Positions 17,666-25,809 of a stretch of DNA of 64,000 nucleotides are shown piece by piece. The stretch comes from Bin16 sp965206315. GTDB lineage: Bacteria > Chloroflexota > Dehalococcoidia > Lucifugimonadales > Australimonadaceae. The notes beneath the pieces were generated by a model that did no database searches, had not been told where the DNA came from, and was given only the letters and a program-made list of their open reading frames with translations. Made by a program: the position numbers and the translations under genes. Within the stretch, counting starts at the first letter, position 1. Each line of letters opens with the position of its first letter. The stretch is taken from positions 558,001 through 622,000 of the forward strand of contig OZ242210.1 of assembly GCA_965206315.1 (NCBI GenBank). Direction: 5' to 3'.

Positions 17666-17674
17666 TGGTATGAT
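17666..17674 (+). promoter_or_regulatory. Extended -10 promoter for mini-glutaredoxin
   Basis: TGG followed directly by TATGAT (17669-17674), a TGn-extended -10 box. The expected transcript start near 17681 leaves only the ATG at 17685 as a usable start, so the mRNA is nearly leaderless. Confidence 0.55.
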
Positions 17675-17684
17675 GAAGGGCACG

Positions 17685-17909
17685 ATGGTCAGCGACCCCG
17701 AACTCATCGTCTACACCCGCCCCGACTGCTCGTATTCGGATGCGCTGCTCCACGACCTCAAGAAGGACGGCGTGGAGTACCGGGAGATCGATCTGGAAGA
17801 GCATCCCGAACTCGTCGAGGAGTTGGAGCGGCTGACCGGCGGAGAGCGGGTGACCCCGGTGATGGTCGAGGGAAGCCTCGTCATCGTGGGTTATCATGGG
17901 ATCGGATGA
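17685..17909 (+). CDS. Glutaredoxin-family small redox protein
   Basis: 74 residues with a thioredoxin fold of glutaredoxin/NrdH size: LIVYTRPDCSYSDALLHDLKKDG, then EIDLEEHPELVEEL, the cis-Pro loop VTPVMVEG and a closing helix. The active site is CSYS: the second Cys of C-x-x-C is Ser, so a monothiol mechanism is expected. Start chosen at 17685 because earlier ATGs (17670, 17673) overlap the -10 box. tRNA-Asp follows 40 bp downstream. Confidence 0.8.
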   Translation: MVSDPELIVYTRPDCSYSDALLHDLKKDGVEYREIDLEEHPELVEELERLTGGERVTPVMVEGSLVIVGYHGIG

Positions 17910-17949
17910 GCGTTCTGACCGCCCCGGTGTAGCCGGGGCAAGCTACCGC

Positions 17950-18028
17950 GGCCCGGTGGTGTAGCCTGGTTTAACACACCGCCCTGTCAAGGCGGAGATC
18001 GCCGGTTCAAATCCGGTCCGGGTCGCCA
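17950..18028 (+). tRNA. tRNA-Asp (anticodon GTC)
   Basis: Complete cloverleaf. Acceptor GGCCCGG (17950-17956) pairs with CCGGGTC (18018-18024), including one G-T pair. Anticodon stem CCGCC/GGCGG with loop CTGTCAA, anticodon GTC at 17986-17988. T-loop TTCAAAT. CCA is encoded (18026-18028). Confidence 0.97.
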
Positions 18029-18044
18029 GCAGCGGCAGCAAGTG

Positions 18045-18073
18045 AAGCCCCCGCGCAGAGTGCGCGGGGGCTT
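18045..18073 (+). terminator. Rho-independent terminator after tRNA-Asp
   Basis: Perfect 13 bp stem AAGCCCCCGCGCA / TGCGCGGGGGCTT with loop GAG, then TTTCC. The T-run is short but the stem is very strong. Confidence 0.8.
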
Positions 18074-18075
18074 TC

Positions 18076-18180
18076 CTGTCATTCCGAGCGGAGCGTAGCG
18101 GAGTCGAGGAATCTCTCGGGGGCACCCCGCTGTACGCGAACGTTCCCAGAGAGACGTTTCGGCTGCGCTCAACATGACAG
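18076..18180. repeat. MITE-like dispersed repeat with terminal inverted repeats
   Basis: About 105 bp bounded by CTGTCAT (18076-18082) and ATGACAG (18174-18180). Internal GAGCGGAGCGTAGCGGAGTC and CGGCTGCGCTC are typical of a widespread bacterial dispersed repeat that, when mistranslated, reads STPLRSARND. It lies between tRNA-Asp and the peroxiredoxin gene. Confidence 0.75.
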
Positions 18181-18197
18181 GGAGCGCAGCCTATCGG

Positions 18198-18857
18198 CTA
18201 CCGGCTGGGGTCCTTCACCTTGCGAAGGTAGGGCTTCACCGTCTCCCAACCGTCCGGGAAGAGCTCCTTGGCGGCCTCGTTGTCGACCGCCGGGAGAATG
18301 ATGACGTCCTCGCCCTTGTTCCAGTTCGCCGGGGTCGCCACCTTGTGATTGACCGTGAGTTGGCAGGAGTCCAGGACCCGCAGCAGTTCGTCAAAGTTGC
18401 GTCCCGTGCTCATCGGGTACGTGAGGTTCATCTTGATCTTCTTGTCCGGGCCGACGAGGAAGACCGTGCGCACGGTCTGGTTCGTCGCAGCGGTGCGGCT
18501 CTCGGACGGCTCCTCCTCGGCGGGGAGCATGTCGTACAGCTTGGCGACGTTGAGCTGGTCGTCGGCGATGATGGGGAAGTTGAGGGCGGTGCCGCCGATC
18601 TCCTCGATGTCGGCTGCCCAGCGCTGATGGTCCTCGACCTTGTCGACGCTGAGGCCGATCACCTTGCAGTTGCGCTTGGCAAACTCGTCGTTGAGGCTGG
18701 CGACGTAGCCGAGTTCGGTCGCGCAGACGGGGGTGAAGTCCTTGGGGTGGGAGAAGAGGACGGCCCAGCCGTCGCCGACCCACTCGTGGAAGTTGACCGT
18801 GCCGGCACTGGTGTCGGCGGTGAAGTCAGGGGCAGTGTCGTTGATCCGTAGCGCCAT
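18198..18857 (-). CDS. 1-Cys peroxiredoxin (Prx6 group)
   Basis: 219 residues. Reduces hydrogen and organic peroxides in the cytoplasm. Peroxidatic Cys45 is in FSHPKDFTPVCATELG, the Prx6 signature, with supporting Thr42. The long C-terminal arm with PANWNKGEDVIILP is also typical of the 1-Cys group. A Cys at about 183 (LDSCQLT) is not in the usual resolving position. A directly repeated GTGTACTC just upstream (18861-18879) could be a regulator site. Its start is 148 bp from tRNA-Asn. Confidence 0.93.
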   Translation of the reverse strand: MALRINDTAPDFTADTSAGTVNFHEWVGDGWAVLFSHPKDFTPVCATELGYVASLNDEFAKRNCKVIGLSVDKVEDHQRWAADIEEIGGTALNFPIIADDQLNVAKLYDMLPAEEEPSESRTAATNQTVRTVFLVGPDKKIKMNLTYPMSTGRNFDELLRVLDSCQLTVNHKVATPANWNKGEDVIILPAVDNEAAKELFPDGWETVKPYLRKVKDPSR

Positions 18858-19004
18858 GATGTGTACTCCTCGTGTACTCGCCCGCGGTGGTCCGCCACCA
18901 CGGGGCTCAGTTCTTCTCGTGGTTGCGTTCTCTTTCGTTACCGCTGGACTTCAACACAAGCACATTCTGTTTCACCTTCCTCAACGCAGAGTCTCGGTGC
19001 AGTC

Positions 19005-19080
19005 TGGCTCCCGCGGTAGGACTCGAACCTACGACCAATCGGTTAACAGCCGACCGCTCTACCAACTGAGCTACGCGGGA
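19005..19080 (-). tRNA. tRNA-Asn (anticodon GTT)
   Basis: Minus-strand cloverleaf starting TCCCGCGTAGCTCAG at 19080. Acceptor TCCCGCG pairs with CGCGGGA. The anticodon arm CGGCTGTTAACCG carries GTT. T-arm GTAGGTTCGAGTCCTAC. CCA encoded at 19005-19007. 76 nt. Confidence 0.97.
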
Positions 19081-19156
19081 ACGCGAAAGCCATTGTAACA
19101 AACGGCTGGAGGACGCAAGCGGGCGAGTCCTCACCCCCTGAGATTCAGGCCGCGTG

Positions 19157-19165
19157 TGCTATAGT
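19157..19165 (+). promoter_or_regulatory. Extended -10 box upstream of tRNA-Ala
   Basis: TGC followed by TATAGT (19160-19165), an extended -10 element about 45 bp before the mature tRNA. No clear -35 box. Confidence 0.5.
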
Positions 19166-19209
19166 AGTGAGCGTCGCACCGCAGCCGCTGGCGGCAGGGC
19201 GCGCATCGT

Positions 19210-19285
<76 letters not shown>

Positions 19286-19320
19286 CCACGCCTCCAAGAG
19301 CCGCCCCACGTGAAGTCTTC

Positions 19321-20319
19321 ATGAAGTTCGGACTATTCCTCGGCACCGAATACCCGGCACGCCGCTCGATGGCAGCGAGGGTCGACTCGCTCATCGAGCA
19401 GGTGCGGCTGGCGCGTGACCTGGGCTTCGATTGCGCGCTGGCCGGTCAGCACTACCTCAGCTACCCCGTTCAGATCCTACAGCCCACGCCGTTGCTGGGC
19501 CGCCTCGCCGCAGAGGCCGGGGAGATGCGCCTGGGGACGGGCATCGTTCTGCTGCCGCTGCAGCACCCGGTGGACATGGCCGAGCAGGTCGCCACGCTCG
19601 ACCAGATCACCGGAGGCAGGTTCATCTTCGGCGTTGGCCTGGGTTACGAGAAGGAGGAGTTCGAGGCGTTCGGTCTCGAAGTATCTGACCGGGTCGGGAG
19701 GTTCGAGGAGTCGCTCGCCCTCATGAAGCGGCTGTGGACCGAAGACGAGCTGCATTTCGAGGGAGAGCACTTCACCCTGCACACCCGGCCATCCTCATGG
19801 CCGTTGCAGAAACCGTACCCGCCGGTTTGGATAGCGGCCAACGGGCACGGGCCCGTCAGGCGCGCGGCGCGCCTTGGCGATGTCTGGTTCGCCAACCCCC
19901 ACGCCCGGTTCTCGACGCTCGCTGAGCAGATGGACATCTATGAGGCCGCACTCACCGAATACGGGACCGACCGCCCTGGAGACGTAGTGGTCAGCCGGGA
20001 GGTGTTCGTGGCGGAATCGAGCACAGAAGCGGTACGCGTTGCGCGGCCTGCTCTCCACGAGCGGTACAGGGTGTACTCCGCACAGGGTCAGGATGAGCAG
20101 CTCCCACCAGGCGACCGTTTCGAGAGCGAGTTCGATGCTCTGGCTGCCGACCGCTTCGTGCTCGGCGACCCGCAGCAGTGCATCGAGGAGATCAGGCGGT
20201 ACGAGGAGCTCGGTTTCAACCTGTTCATCATCGATTACCACTGGCTCGACCTCGACGACGCCACGGCGCTCAACACCCTGCGCCTCTTCGGCGAACGCGT
20301 GATGCCGGCGTTCCGTTAG
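19321..20319 (+). CDS. LLM-class flavin-dependent oxidoreductase (luciferase-like)
   Basis: 332-residue TIM-barrel flavin enzyme (FMN or F420). Start MKFGLFLGTEYP, then GQHYLSYPVQ, GTGIVLLPLQHPVDMAEQVATLD and GRFIFGVGLGY, the family's cofactor-binding blocks, and PPVWIAANG near 162-172. Such enzymes perform monooxygenation or hydride transfer on sulfonates, ketones, terpenes and other substrates; which one cannot be told. It directly precedes the branched-chain-type ABC importer (239 bp gap), so it may act on the imported compound. Confidence 0.9.
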   Translation: MKFGLFLGTEYPARRSMAARVDSLIEQVRLARDLGFDCALAGQHYLSYPVQILQPTPLLGRLAAEAGEMRLGTGIVLLPLQHPVDMAEQVATLDQITGGRFIFGVGLGYEKEEFEAFGLEVSDRVGRFEESLALMKRLWTEDELHFEGEHFTLHTRPSSWPLQKPYPPVWIAANGHGPVRRAARLGDVWFANPHARFSTLAEQMDIYEAALTEYGTDRPGDVVVSREVFVAESSTEAVRVARPALHERYRVYSAQGQDEQLPPGDRFESEFDALAADRFVLGDPQQCIEEIRRYEELGFNLFIIDYHWLDLDDATALNTLRLFGERVMPAFR

Positions 20320-20452
20320 CGGCAGAGGGTCGGGCCGCAGATAGATTCCTCAACGATCATTACTTGGTCGTCCCCGCCAGCCGTTCGTTACAGCACATGC
20401 TCCACATGGCAGTGAGAACGAGTCTCAAGAGATTCACGCTCCCGGGAATGCC

Positions 20453-20482
20453 TTGCGGCTTGAGTTTCGCGTGGGAGATACT
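20453..20482 (+). promoter_or_regulatory. Candidate promoter for the ABC importer operon
   Basis: TTGCGG (20453-20458), 18 bp spacer, GATACT (20477-20482). Moderate matches only (3 and 4 of 6). It would give a leader of about 70 nt ending in AGGAG before the ATG at 20559. Confidence 0.35.
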
Positions 20483-20558
20483 GCCCCCAACTGGTCCATC
20501 TGGACATACGCAGGATGGAGAGACCGTAGGTCTATTGCATCTTCGAAAGGAGAGTGCC

Positions 20559-21776
20559 ATGACGGTGAGGTACATTCAGCGTGTTGCTCTCGTCTGTCTG
20601 CTACTGATTCCGGCACTTGTGGTTGCCGCATGCGCAGACGAACCGACACCCACTCCTACAGCAGCGCCTACAGCGACACCCACGCCGCTACCGTCATTCA
20701 AGATTGGAGTGATGGAATCGCTCACGGGACCCGGGGAAACTTACGGAACCGTTTCCAACCAGGCCAAGCAGATGGCGGTCGACGAGATCAATGCAGCCGG
20801 TGGCATCAATGGGCGCATGATCGAACTCATAGTAGAGGACTCAAAGTGCAGCGCCCAGGACGCAATCACTGCGTACAGGAAACTCACCGACGTGGACGGG
20901 GTGAAGATCATCCTGGGTACATCGTGCAGCGGCGCGATGCTTGGCGCAGCACCCCTGGCGGAAGATGATGGCATCGTGCTCTTCTCCGGGCTGGCGACCA
21001 ATCCGGACATCGCGGAAGCCGGCGACTACATCTTCAGGACGGCGATGAGCGACGCGCAGCTCGGCATCGACACAGGCAACGTGCTGTGGGCCGACGGCAT
21101 CCGTACGCTGGCTACCATCACGGAAGCAACCGATTACGCTGAGGGCGTGCGCCGCTCATCCGTTGCCCAGTTCGAGAAGCTGGGGGGAGAGGTCGTGGGG
21201 GCGGAGCGGTACCCATCCGACATCGTCGACTTCAGGAGCCAGTTGACGAAGCTGTTCAATGCGAATCCGGACGCGCTCCATATCGCCGCTCAGGCGGAGT
21301 TCAGCGGCGGCACCATCATCAAGCAGGCCCGCGAGCTCGGCTTCGACGGGCCCATCTACTCCGAGGTCGTACCCATCGGAGCGACAGCCCTGGAGGTTGC
21401 TGGTGAAGCCGCCACTGGCGTGAAGGCGATCACCGCAGACCTCGATCCCGCCAACCAGAAGGCTCAGGAGGTCCTCCGCAACTTCCGGGAGACCTACGAC
21501 TATGTCACCCTCCCCTGGTACCTGGGGTCAGCGTATGACGACGTGTACATCACTGCCGAGTGTCTCAAGCAGACGGGCGACGATCAGGATGCAGACGGCT
21601 TCCGTGACTGCCTGTATGAAATCACCTGGAGCGGAGCCATCGGCAATAACTTCAGCTTCGACGACAAGGGCGAAGTGGTCGGCCTCTCCAACGTGGTCGT
21701 TGAGGTGCTGCCGGTAGCCGAGAGGACGGACGATAACCAGGGCTACAGGGTCCTGGGCGGGGCTCCTACGCAGTAG
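20559..21776 (+). CDS. Branched-chain-type ABC transporter substrate-binding lipoprotein
   Basis: 405 residues. Signal peptide with lipobox VVAAC, lipid-bearing Cys25. Thr/Pro tether (PTPTPTAAPTATPTPLP) to about 46. Then a periplasmic-binding-protein type I fold: FKIGVMESLTGPGETYG, QMAVDEINAAGGINGR, VEDSKCSAQDAITAYRKL. The start at 20559 is chosen for AGGAG upstream and because it gives the signal peptide. It binds an amino acid, amide, urea-like or aromatic compound. First gene of a five-gene cassette. Confidence 0.9.
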   Translation: MTVRYIQRVALVCLLLIPALVVAACADEPTPTPTAAPTATPTPLPSFKIGVMESLTGPGETYGTVSNQAKQMAVDEINAAGGINGRMIELIVEDSKCSAQDAITAYRKLTDVDGVKIILGTSCSGAMLGAAPLAEDDGIVLFSGLATNPDIAEAGDYIFRTAMSDAQLGIDTGNVLWADGIRTLATITEATDYAEGVRRSSVAQFEKLGGEVVGAERYPSDIVDFRSQLTKLFNANPDALHIAAQAEFSGGTIIKQARELGFDGPIYSEVVPIGATALEVAGEAATGVKAITADLDPANQKAQEVLRNFRETYDYVTLPWYLGSAYDDVYITAECLKQTGDDQDADGFRDCLYEITWSGAIGNNFSFDDKGEVVGLSNVVVEVLPVAERTDDNQGYRVLGGAPTQ

Positions 21777-21831
21777 GAGGCATCATCTGAGCCCCCCGCC
21801 GGCCACGGTTCGCGGGGGCGGGATTCCTTCA

Positions 21832-23187
21832 GTGCTACGCTCCGCCGCATATCGTGAACGCCGAGGCAGGATCCTCGCGGCGTCCCTGACCACAGTGGCG
21901 GCTGCCTACGTGGTCTGGAAGATAACCGAGTCCCCCGATCAGGCCGTGCAGTTCGCGTTCAACGGCTTGTCCGTGGGCGCCGTCTACGCGCTCCTCGCGC
22001 TGGGGTTCACTCTCGTCTACAGCACCGTGTGGTTCTTCGATCTGTACTACGGCGCTGCGGCGGCGATGGGGGCGTACGGCGTCTTCTACCTGCGGACTTC
22101 CGAGACGGTAGGCGGCAGCCACGTCAACAATCCATACGTGAGCGCCGTATTCGCTCTGGTCGTAGCCGGTGTGATCGCCTGGGTGCTCTACGAAGCCTTC
22201 TTCATCCGGCTGCAGCGCCGCTTCACCCACAAGTCGCTGTATATCGCCGGTGGGATGCTCGCAGGTGCCACAGGTATCTACACGGGGTTCGTCCTGACCA
22301 ATCCGGACCACCTTCATCTGCTGCTGAGCCCCGCCGTCGGAGCCGTGGCAGCCGTGGTGGCGGGTTGGGTCGTGAACCGGGTGATACGGCGCCTCTTCTC
22401 GAATACCGGCCGTACGACGCCCCTGGCCGCCTCCGTCATCGTGGGTTCTCTGTTCGGAGCGTGCTGCGGCTTTCTCGTCGCGGGGGCTCCCGAGTGGAGA
22501 CTCTACCTGAGCTGGGGCATGTCCTGCCTGGTGGCAGGAGCCGTGGGCGTCGCGCTGTACCGGGGTCTGTACGTGTACATGCGCAAGCGGGCCCGGTCAC
22601 CCCTCATCATGCTCGTCGCTTCGCTCGGGGTGTTGCTCGCTATCACGGCAGCCACTGCCATCGTGTTCGAGAGCGCTCCTCGCCCGCTGCCTCGAGCGTT
22701 CGGGAGCGAGCCGTGGACGATCTGGGGCAGCAACATCAAGGGGTTCAACGTCTTCACCATCGGCGTGGCCATCGCCGGGTTCCTGGGGCTGCTGTTCCTC
22801 CTCAAGAGGACCTCGCTGGGGAGAACGATACGGGCCATCGGCGACGACGAAGAAGTCGCGAAAGTGGTGGGCATCAACACCACCGTCGTCATCGCGATAG
22901 TGTTCTTCATAGGAGCGGTCTTCGCCGCTGCGGCCGGTCTGTTGAGCGGACACGACACGGCCATCCAGCCACGGATGGGCCTGCTGCTCATGCTGAAAGG
23001 CTGGATAGCCTCCGTGGTGGGTGGGATGGGGAACCTGTACGGGGCGGTGGTCGGCGGTTTCGCGCTCGGCATGGTTGAACAGTTCGGTATCTGGGACCTC
23101 GCAGGAGAGTGGAAGGACGTCATCTCCTTCGTCATCCTTATCCTCTTCCTCTCTTTCTGGCCCCGGGGACTGCTACCGAGGGGATAA
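21832..23187 (+). CDS. Branched-chain-type ABC transporter permease (LivH-like, enlarged)
   Basis: 451-residue integral membrane protein with GTG start. LivH-type motifs: FNGLSVGAVYALLALGFTLVYST near the N-terminus and, at the end, GRTIRAIGDDEEVAKVVGINT, the EAA-like cytoplasmic loop contacting the ATPases, then AVVGGFALGMVEQFG. Typical LivH has about 290 residues. Here roughly 150 extra residues with several more hydrophobic segments lie between about 95 and 245. Follows the binding protein by 55 bp. Confidence 0.88.
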   Translation: MLRSAAYRERRGRILAASLTTVAAAYVVWKITESPDQAVQFAFNGLSVGAVYALLALGFTLVYSTVWFFDLYYGAAAAMGAYGVFYLRTSETVGGSHVNNPYVSAVFALVVAGVIAWVLYEAFFIRLQRRFTHKSLYIAGGMLAGATGIYTGFVLTNPDHLHLLLSPAVGAVAAVVAGWVVNRVIRRLFSNTGRTTPLAASVIVGSLFGACCGFLVAGAPEWRLYLSWGMSCLVAGAVGVALYRGLYVYMRKRARSPLIMLVASLGVLLAITAATAIVFESAPRPLPRAFGSEPWTIWGSNIKGFNVFTIGVAIAGFLGLLFLLKRTSLGRTIRAIGDDEEVAKVVGINTTVVIAIVFFIGAVFAAAAGLLSGHDTAIQPRMGLLLMLKGWIASVVGGMGNLYGAVVGGFALGMVEQFGIWDLAGEWKDVISFVILILFLSFWPRGLLPRG

Positions 23188-23191
23188 CGCT

Positions 23192-24247
23192 ATGTCCACG
23201 GACTCCGGTGGAGGTGGCAGCCTCATAAGAGCGGCGCGCGAGCCGGGTGTGTTCATGCGGCTGGCGAGGGGCAACCTCGAACTGTGGGCCAACCTCGTCG
23301 TCATCACGTGGGCTGTCGTGTTCGCGATATGGCAGGGGTCCGGGTTCGCCATCACGCTGGGGACCGTCTTCGCCATCTGGGCGATCCTGGCGGTCAGCCT
23401 CAACCTCGTGGTGGGGTTCACGGGGCTGCTGTCGGTTGGTCACATCGGCTTCTTTGGCATCGGCGCCTACACCGTGGCAATCCTCACTTCGAACGCACAG
23501 TACGAGCAACTGCGCACAGAGGCCATTCCCACGTTCGGATGGCCGTTCTTTGCCGCGTTGCCTGTCGGCATCGTCCTCGCGGGGCTGACTGCCATAGCGG
23601 TAGGCGTCGTGTTCAACAGGTTCAGGGACGACATCTTCGTGCTCGTCTCTTTCGGTTTCGCGGTCATCTGCTTCAACGTCTTCCTGAACTCACGGGCACT
23701 GACGAGAGGAGCGTTCGGCATCCACGAGATCGCCAAACCCGAGATAGGCGGCGTAGCCTTCGGCAGCGAGGTGGCGTTCCTCATCCTCGCCCTCGTGTTC
23801 CTGGCGGTCGTCGTCCTCGTCTCCTGGCTCATCGTGAGTTCCTCGTTCGGGCGAGTGCTCACTGCGATACGAGAGGATGAGCGGGCGACTGAGGTCTTCG
23901 GTTATCAGGTGACGCACTTCAAGCTGACAGTCTGGGTGATCTCGGCCATGATGGCCGCCGCCGCAGGCGGGCTGTTCGCCAGTTGGACCACGTTCATCGA
24001 CCCCAACTCGTTCATCCTGCTGGAGTCGATCCTGCTCGTCTCCATCGTGATCCTGGGCGGGCTGGCCACGATATGGGGTTCGATCCTCGGAGCGATGGCG
24101 TTCGTGCTGCTCGAAGAAGGCATGCGGTTCCTGCCCTTCCTGCCTGACGAGTACGTCGGTCAGGCGCGCCAGGTCATCCTGGGAGTGCTGCTGGTCCTGC
24201 TGATGCTGTTCAGACCCCAGGGGCTCCTCGGGAGGTACAAGCTATGA
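23192..24247 (+). CDS. Branched-chain-type ABC transporter permease (LivM-like)
   Basis: 351 residues, multi-spanning. LivM motifs: AVSLNLVVGFTGLLSVGHIGFFGIGAYT split over residues about 70-97, and the ATPase-contacting loop LTAIREDERATEVFGYQ. ATG at 23192 lies 4 bp after the LivH stop. The stop overlaps the next start (ATGA at 24244-24247), indicating translational coupling. Confidence 0.9.
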   Translation: MSTDSGGGGSLIRAAREPGVFMRLARGNLELWANLVVITWAVVFAIWQGSGFAITLGTVFAIWAILAVSLNLVVGFTGLLSVGHIGFFGIGAYTVAILTSNAQYEQLRTEAIPTFGWPFFAALPVGIVLAGLTAIAVGVVFNRFRDDIFVLVSFGFAVICFNVFLNSRALTRGAFGIHEIAKPEIGGVAFGSEVAFLILALVFLAVVVLVSWLIVSSSFGRVLTAIREDERATEVFGYQVTHFKLTVWVISAMMAAAAGGLFASWTTFIDPNSFILLESILLVSIVILGGLATIWGSILGAMAFVLLEEGMRFLPFLPDEYVGQARQVILGVLLVLLMLFRPQGLLGRYKL

Positions 24248-25005
24248 CCACCCGAACAGAGAGAGACAGCGAGCGCTTCGCCCTGGAGACGATCGAGGTT
24301 GCGAAACACTTCGGCGGCGTGCACGCGGTTGACGGGCTCTCCATAGCGATACCCCGCGGGAAGATCACCTGCGTCGTCGGCCCCAACGGCTCCGGCAAGT
24401 CCACGCTCATCAACCTCCTGAGCGGGATGCTGCCGCTGGACGGAGGCGCGGTTGTCATCGACGGCGTGCGTCTCCGAGCAGTGAAGCCCCATGAGACGCC
24501 CGGCCTCGGCATCACCCGCACCTTCCAGGACGTCCGTCTGTTCGATCAGATCAGCGTCTGGGACAACATCATGGTCGTGCTGACGGAGCGTCGCCTCCTG
24601 CCTGCGCTCCTCGAACGAGGGAATTCCCGCCAGCGAGAGCGGACGGAGGAGGTCCTGCGGAGCGTCGGTATGTGGGAGAAACGGCGCTCCCTGGCGATGG
24701 ACCTCTCCTACGGCCAGCGGAAGCTGCTGGAGATAGGCAGGGCGATGGCCCTGAACGTCAACACGTACCTCTTCGACGAGCCATTCGCCGGACTCTTTCC
24801 GCAGATGCTCGAACGGGTAAAAGACCTCATGCGGCAGTTGCGGAATGATGGCAGGACCCTCCTGTTCATCTCGCACAACATGGACATCGTGCGGGAGTTG
24901 TCCGACCACCTGATCGTGATGGACAGCGGGAAGCTCCTCACCGAGGGAGATGCGGAGGAGGTACTGGCTCAGCCTGAAGTGATCGAAGCGTACCTGGGGG
25001 TCTGA
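24244..25005 (+). CDS. Branched-chain-type ABC transporter ATP-binding protein (LivG-like)
   Basis: 253 residues. Walker A GPNGSGKST, Q-loop in GITRTFQDVRLFD, signature LSYGQRKLLEIGRAMA, Walker B YLFDEPFAGL, H-loop FISHNMD. LivG-type in having ITRTFQ. It overlaps the neighbours by 4 bp upstream and 1 bp downstream (TGATG). Confidence 0.93.
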   Translation: MTTRTERDSERFALETIEVAKHFGGVHAVDGLSIAIPRGKITCVVGPNGSGKSTLINLLSGMLPLDGGAVVIDGVRLRAVKPHETPGLGITRTFQDVRLFDQISVWDNIMVVLTERRLLPALLERGNSRQRERTEEVLRSVGMWEKRRSLAMDLSYGQRKLLEIGRAMALNVNTYLFDEPFAGLFPQMLERVKDLMRQLRNDGRTLLFISHNMDIVRELSDHLIVMDSGKLLTEGDAEEVLAQPEVIEAYLGV

Positions 25006-25805
25006 TGGCTCCGGCCAATCTGACTGTGAACGGCATGAAAGAGCAAGACGGACAACCGCTGAACGATTCGTTCATCCTCGAGATGGTCAACGTCTCCGTG
25101 CGCTACGGGGCGGTCAGCGCCCTCGAGGATGCGTGCCTCGGTGTTCGCAAGGGCGAGGTGGTGGCGGTGATGGGGCCCAATGGTGCGGGGAAGTCCACCG
25201 TGTTGAAAGGACTGATGGGCCTCGCGCCCGTGGTCGCTGGAGAGGTCTACTGGCGCGGCGAGCGGCTGACGTCCGCCACGCACGAGATCGTGAAGCACGG
25301 CATCGCGTTCGTTCCCCAGGGCAGGCGGCTGTTCACGCACCTCACCATCGAGGAGAACCTCGAGATGGGGTGCCCGTACCTCAGAGACCGCCCCGAGGTG
25401 CGCCGCCGCATGGAGTCGGTCATGGAACTCTTCCCCGTTCTGCACCAGAAGCGGCGCGACCTGGCGAGCCAGATGTCCGGCGGGCAGCAGCAGATGCTGG
25501 CGCTCGGACGGGGCCTGATGGCCAACCCCGAACTGCTGCTGCTGGACGAGCCTACCCTGGGACTGGCCCCCAACATCGTCAAGGAAGTCTTCCAGACAGT
25601 CGCGCTCATCAGCGAGCGGCTCGGCACAACCATCATGGTCGTGGAGCACAACATCAAGGGCGTCCTGGACATCGTCGACCGCGCATACATCCTGGACACG
25701 GGGCGCATCGTCTTCGAGGGCACCCCTGCGTCGGTGCGCGAGACGAACATCCTGGCGGAAGTGTTCCTGGGCAAGGTCCAGCGCGCCGACCCCGACGAGC
25801 CGTAG
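25005..25805 (+). CDS. Branched-chain-type ABC transporter ATP-binding protein (LivF-like)
   Basis: 266 residues. Walker A GPNGAGKST, FVPQGRRLFTHLTIEENL (LivF-type Q-loop), signature MSGGQQQMLALGRGLM, Walker B LLLLDEPTLGLAP, H-loop VVEHNI. An N-terminal extension of about 25 residues precedes the core, and an internal ATG (MKEQDG at about 25035) could be the true start. Last gene of the importer. Converges with MmgE/PrpD after 4 bp, with no terminator visible. Confidence 0.93.
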   Translation: MAPANLTVNGMKEQDGQPLNDSFILEMVNVSVRYGAVSALEDACLGVRKGEVVAVMGPNGAGKSTVLKGLMGLAPVVAGEVYWRGERLTSATHEIVKHGIAFVPQGRRLFTHLTIEENLEMGCPYLRDRPEVRRRMESVMELFPVLHQKRRDLASQMSGGQQQMLALGRGLMANPELLLLDEPTLGLAPNIVKEVFQTVALISERLGTTIMVVEHNIKGVLDIVDRAYILDTGRIVFEGTPASVRETNILAEVFLGKVQRADPDEP

Positions 25806-25809
25806 ATCT

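Noticed and set aside
21777..21831. Terminator between the binding protein and LivH-like permease
   Set aside because: A loose CCCCCGC/GCGGGGG pairing exists but without a T-run. The downstream genes clearly belong to the same cassette. At most it tunes relative expression.
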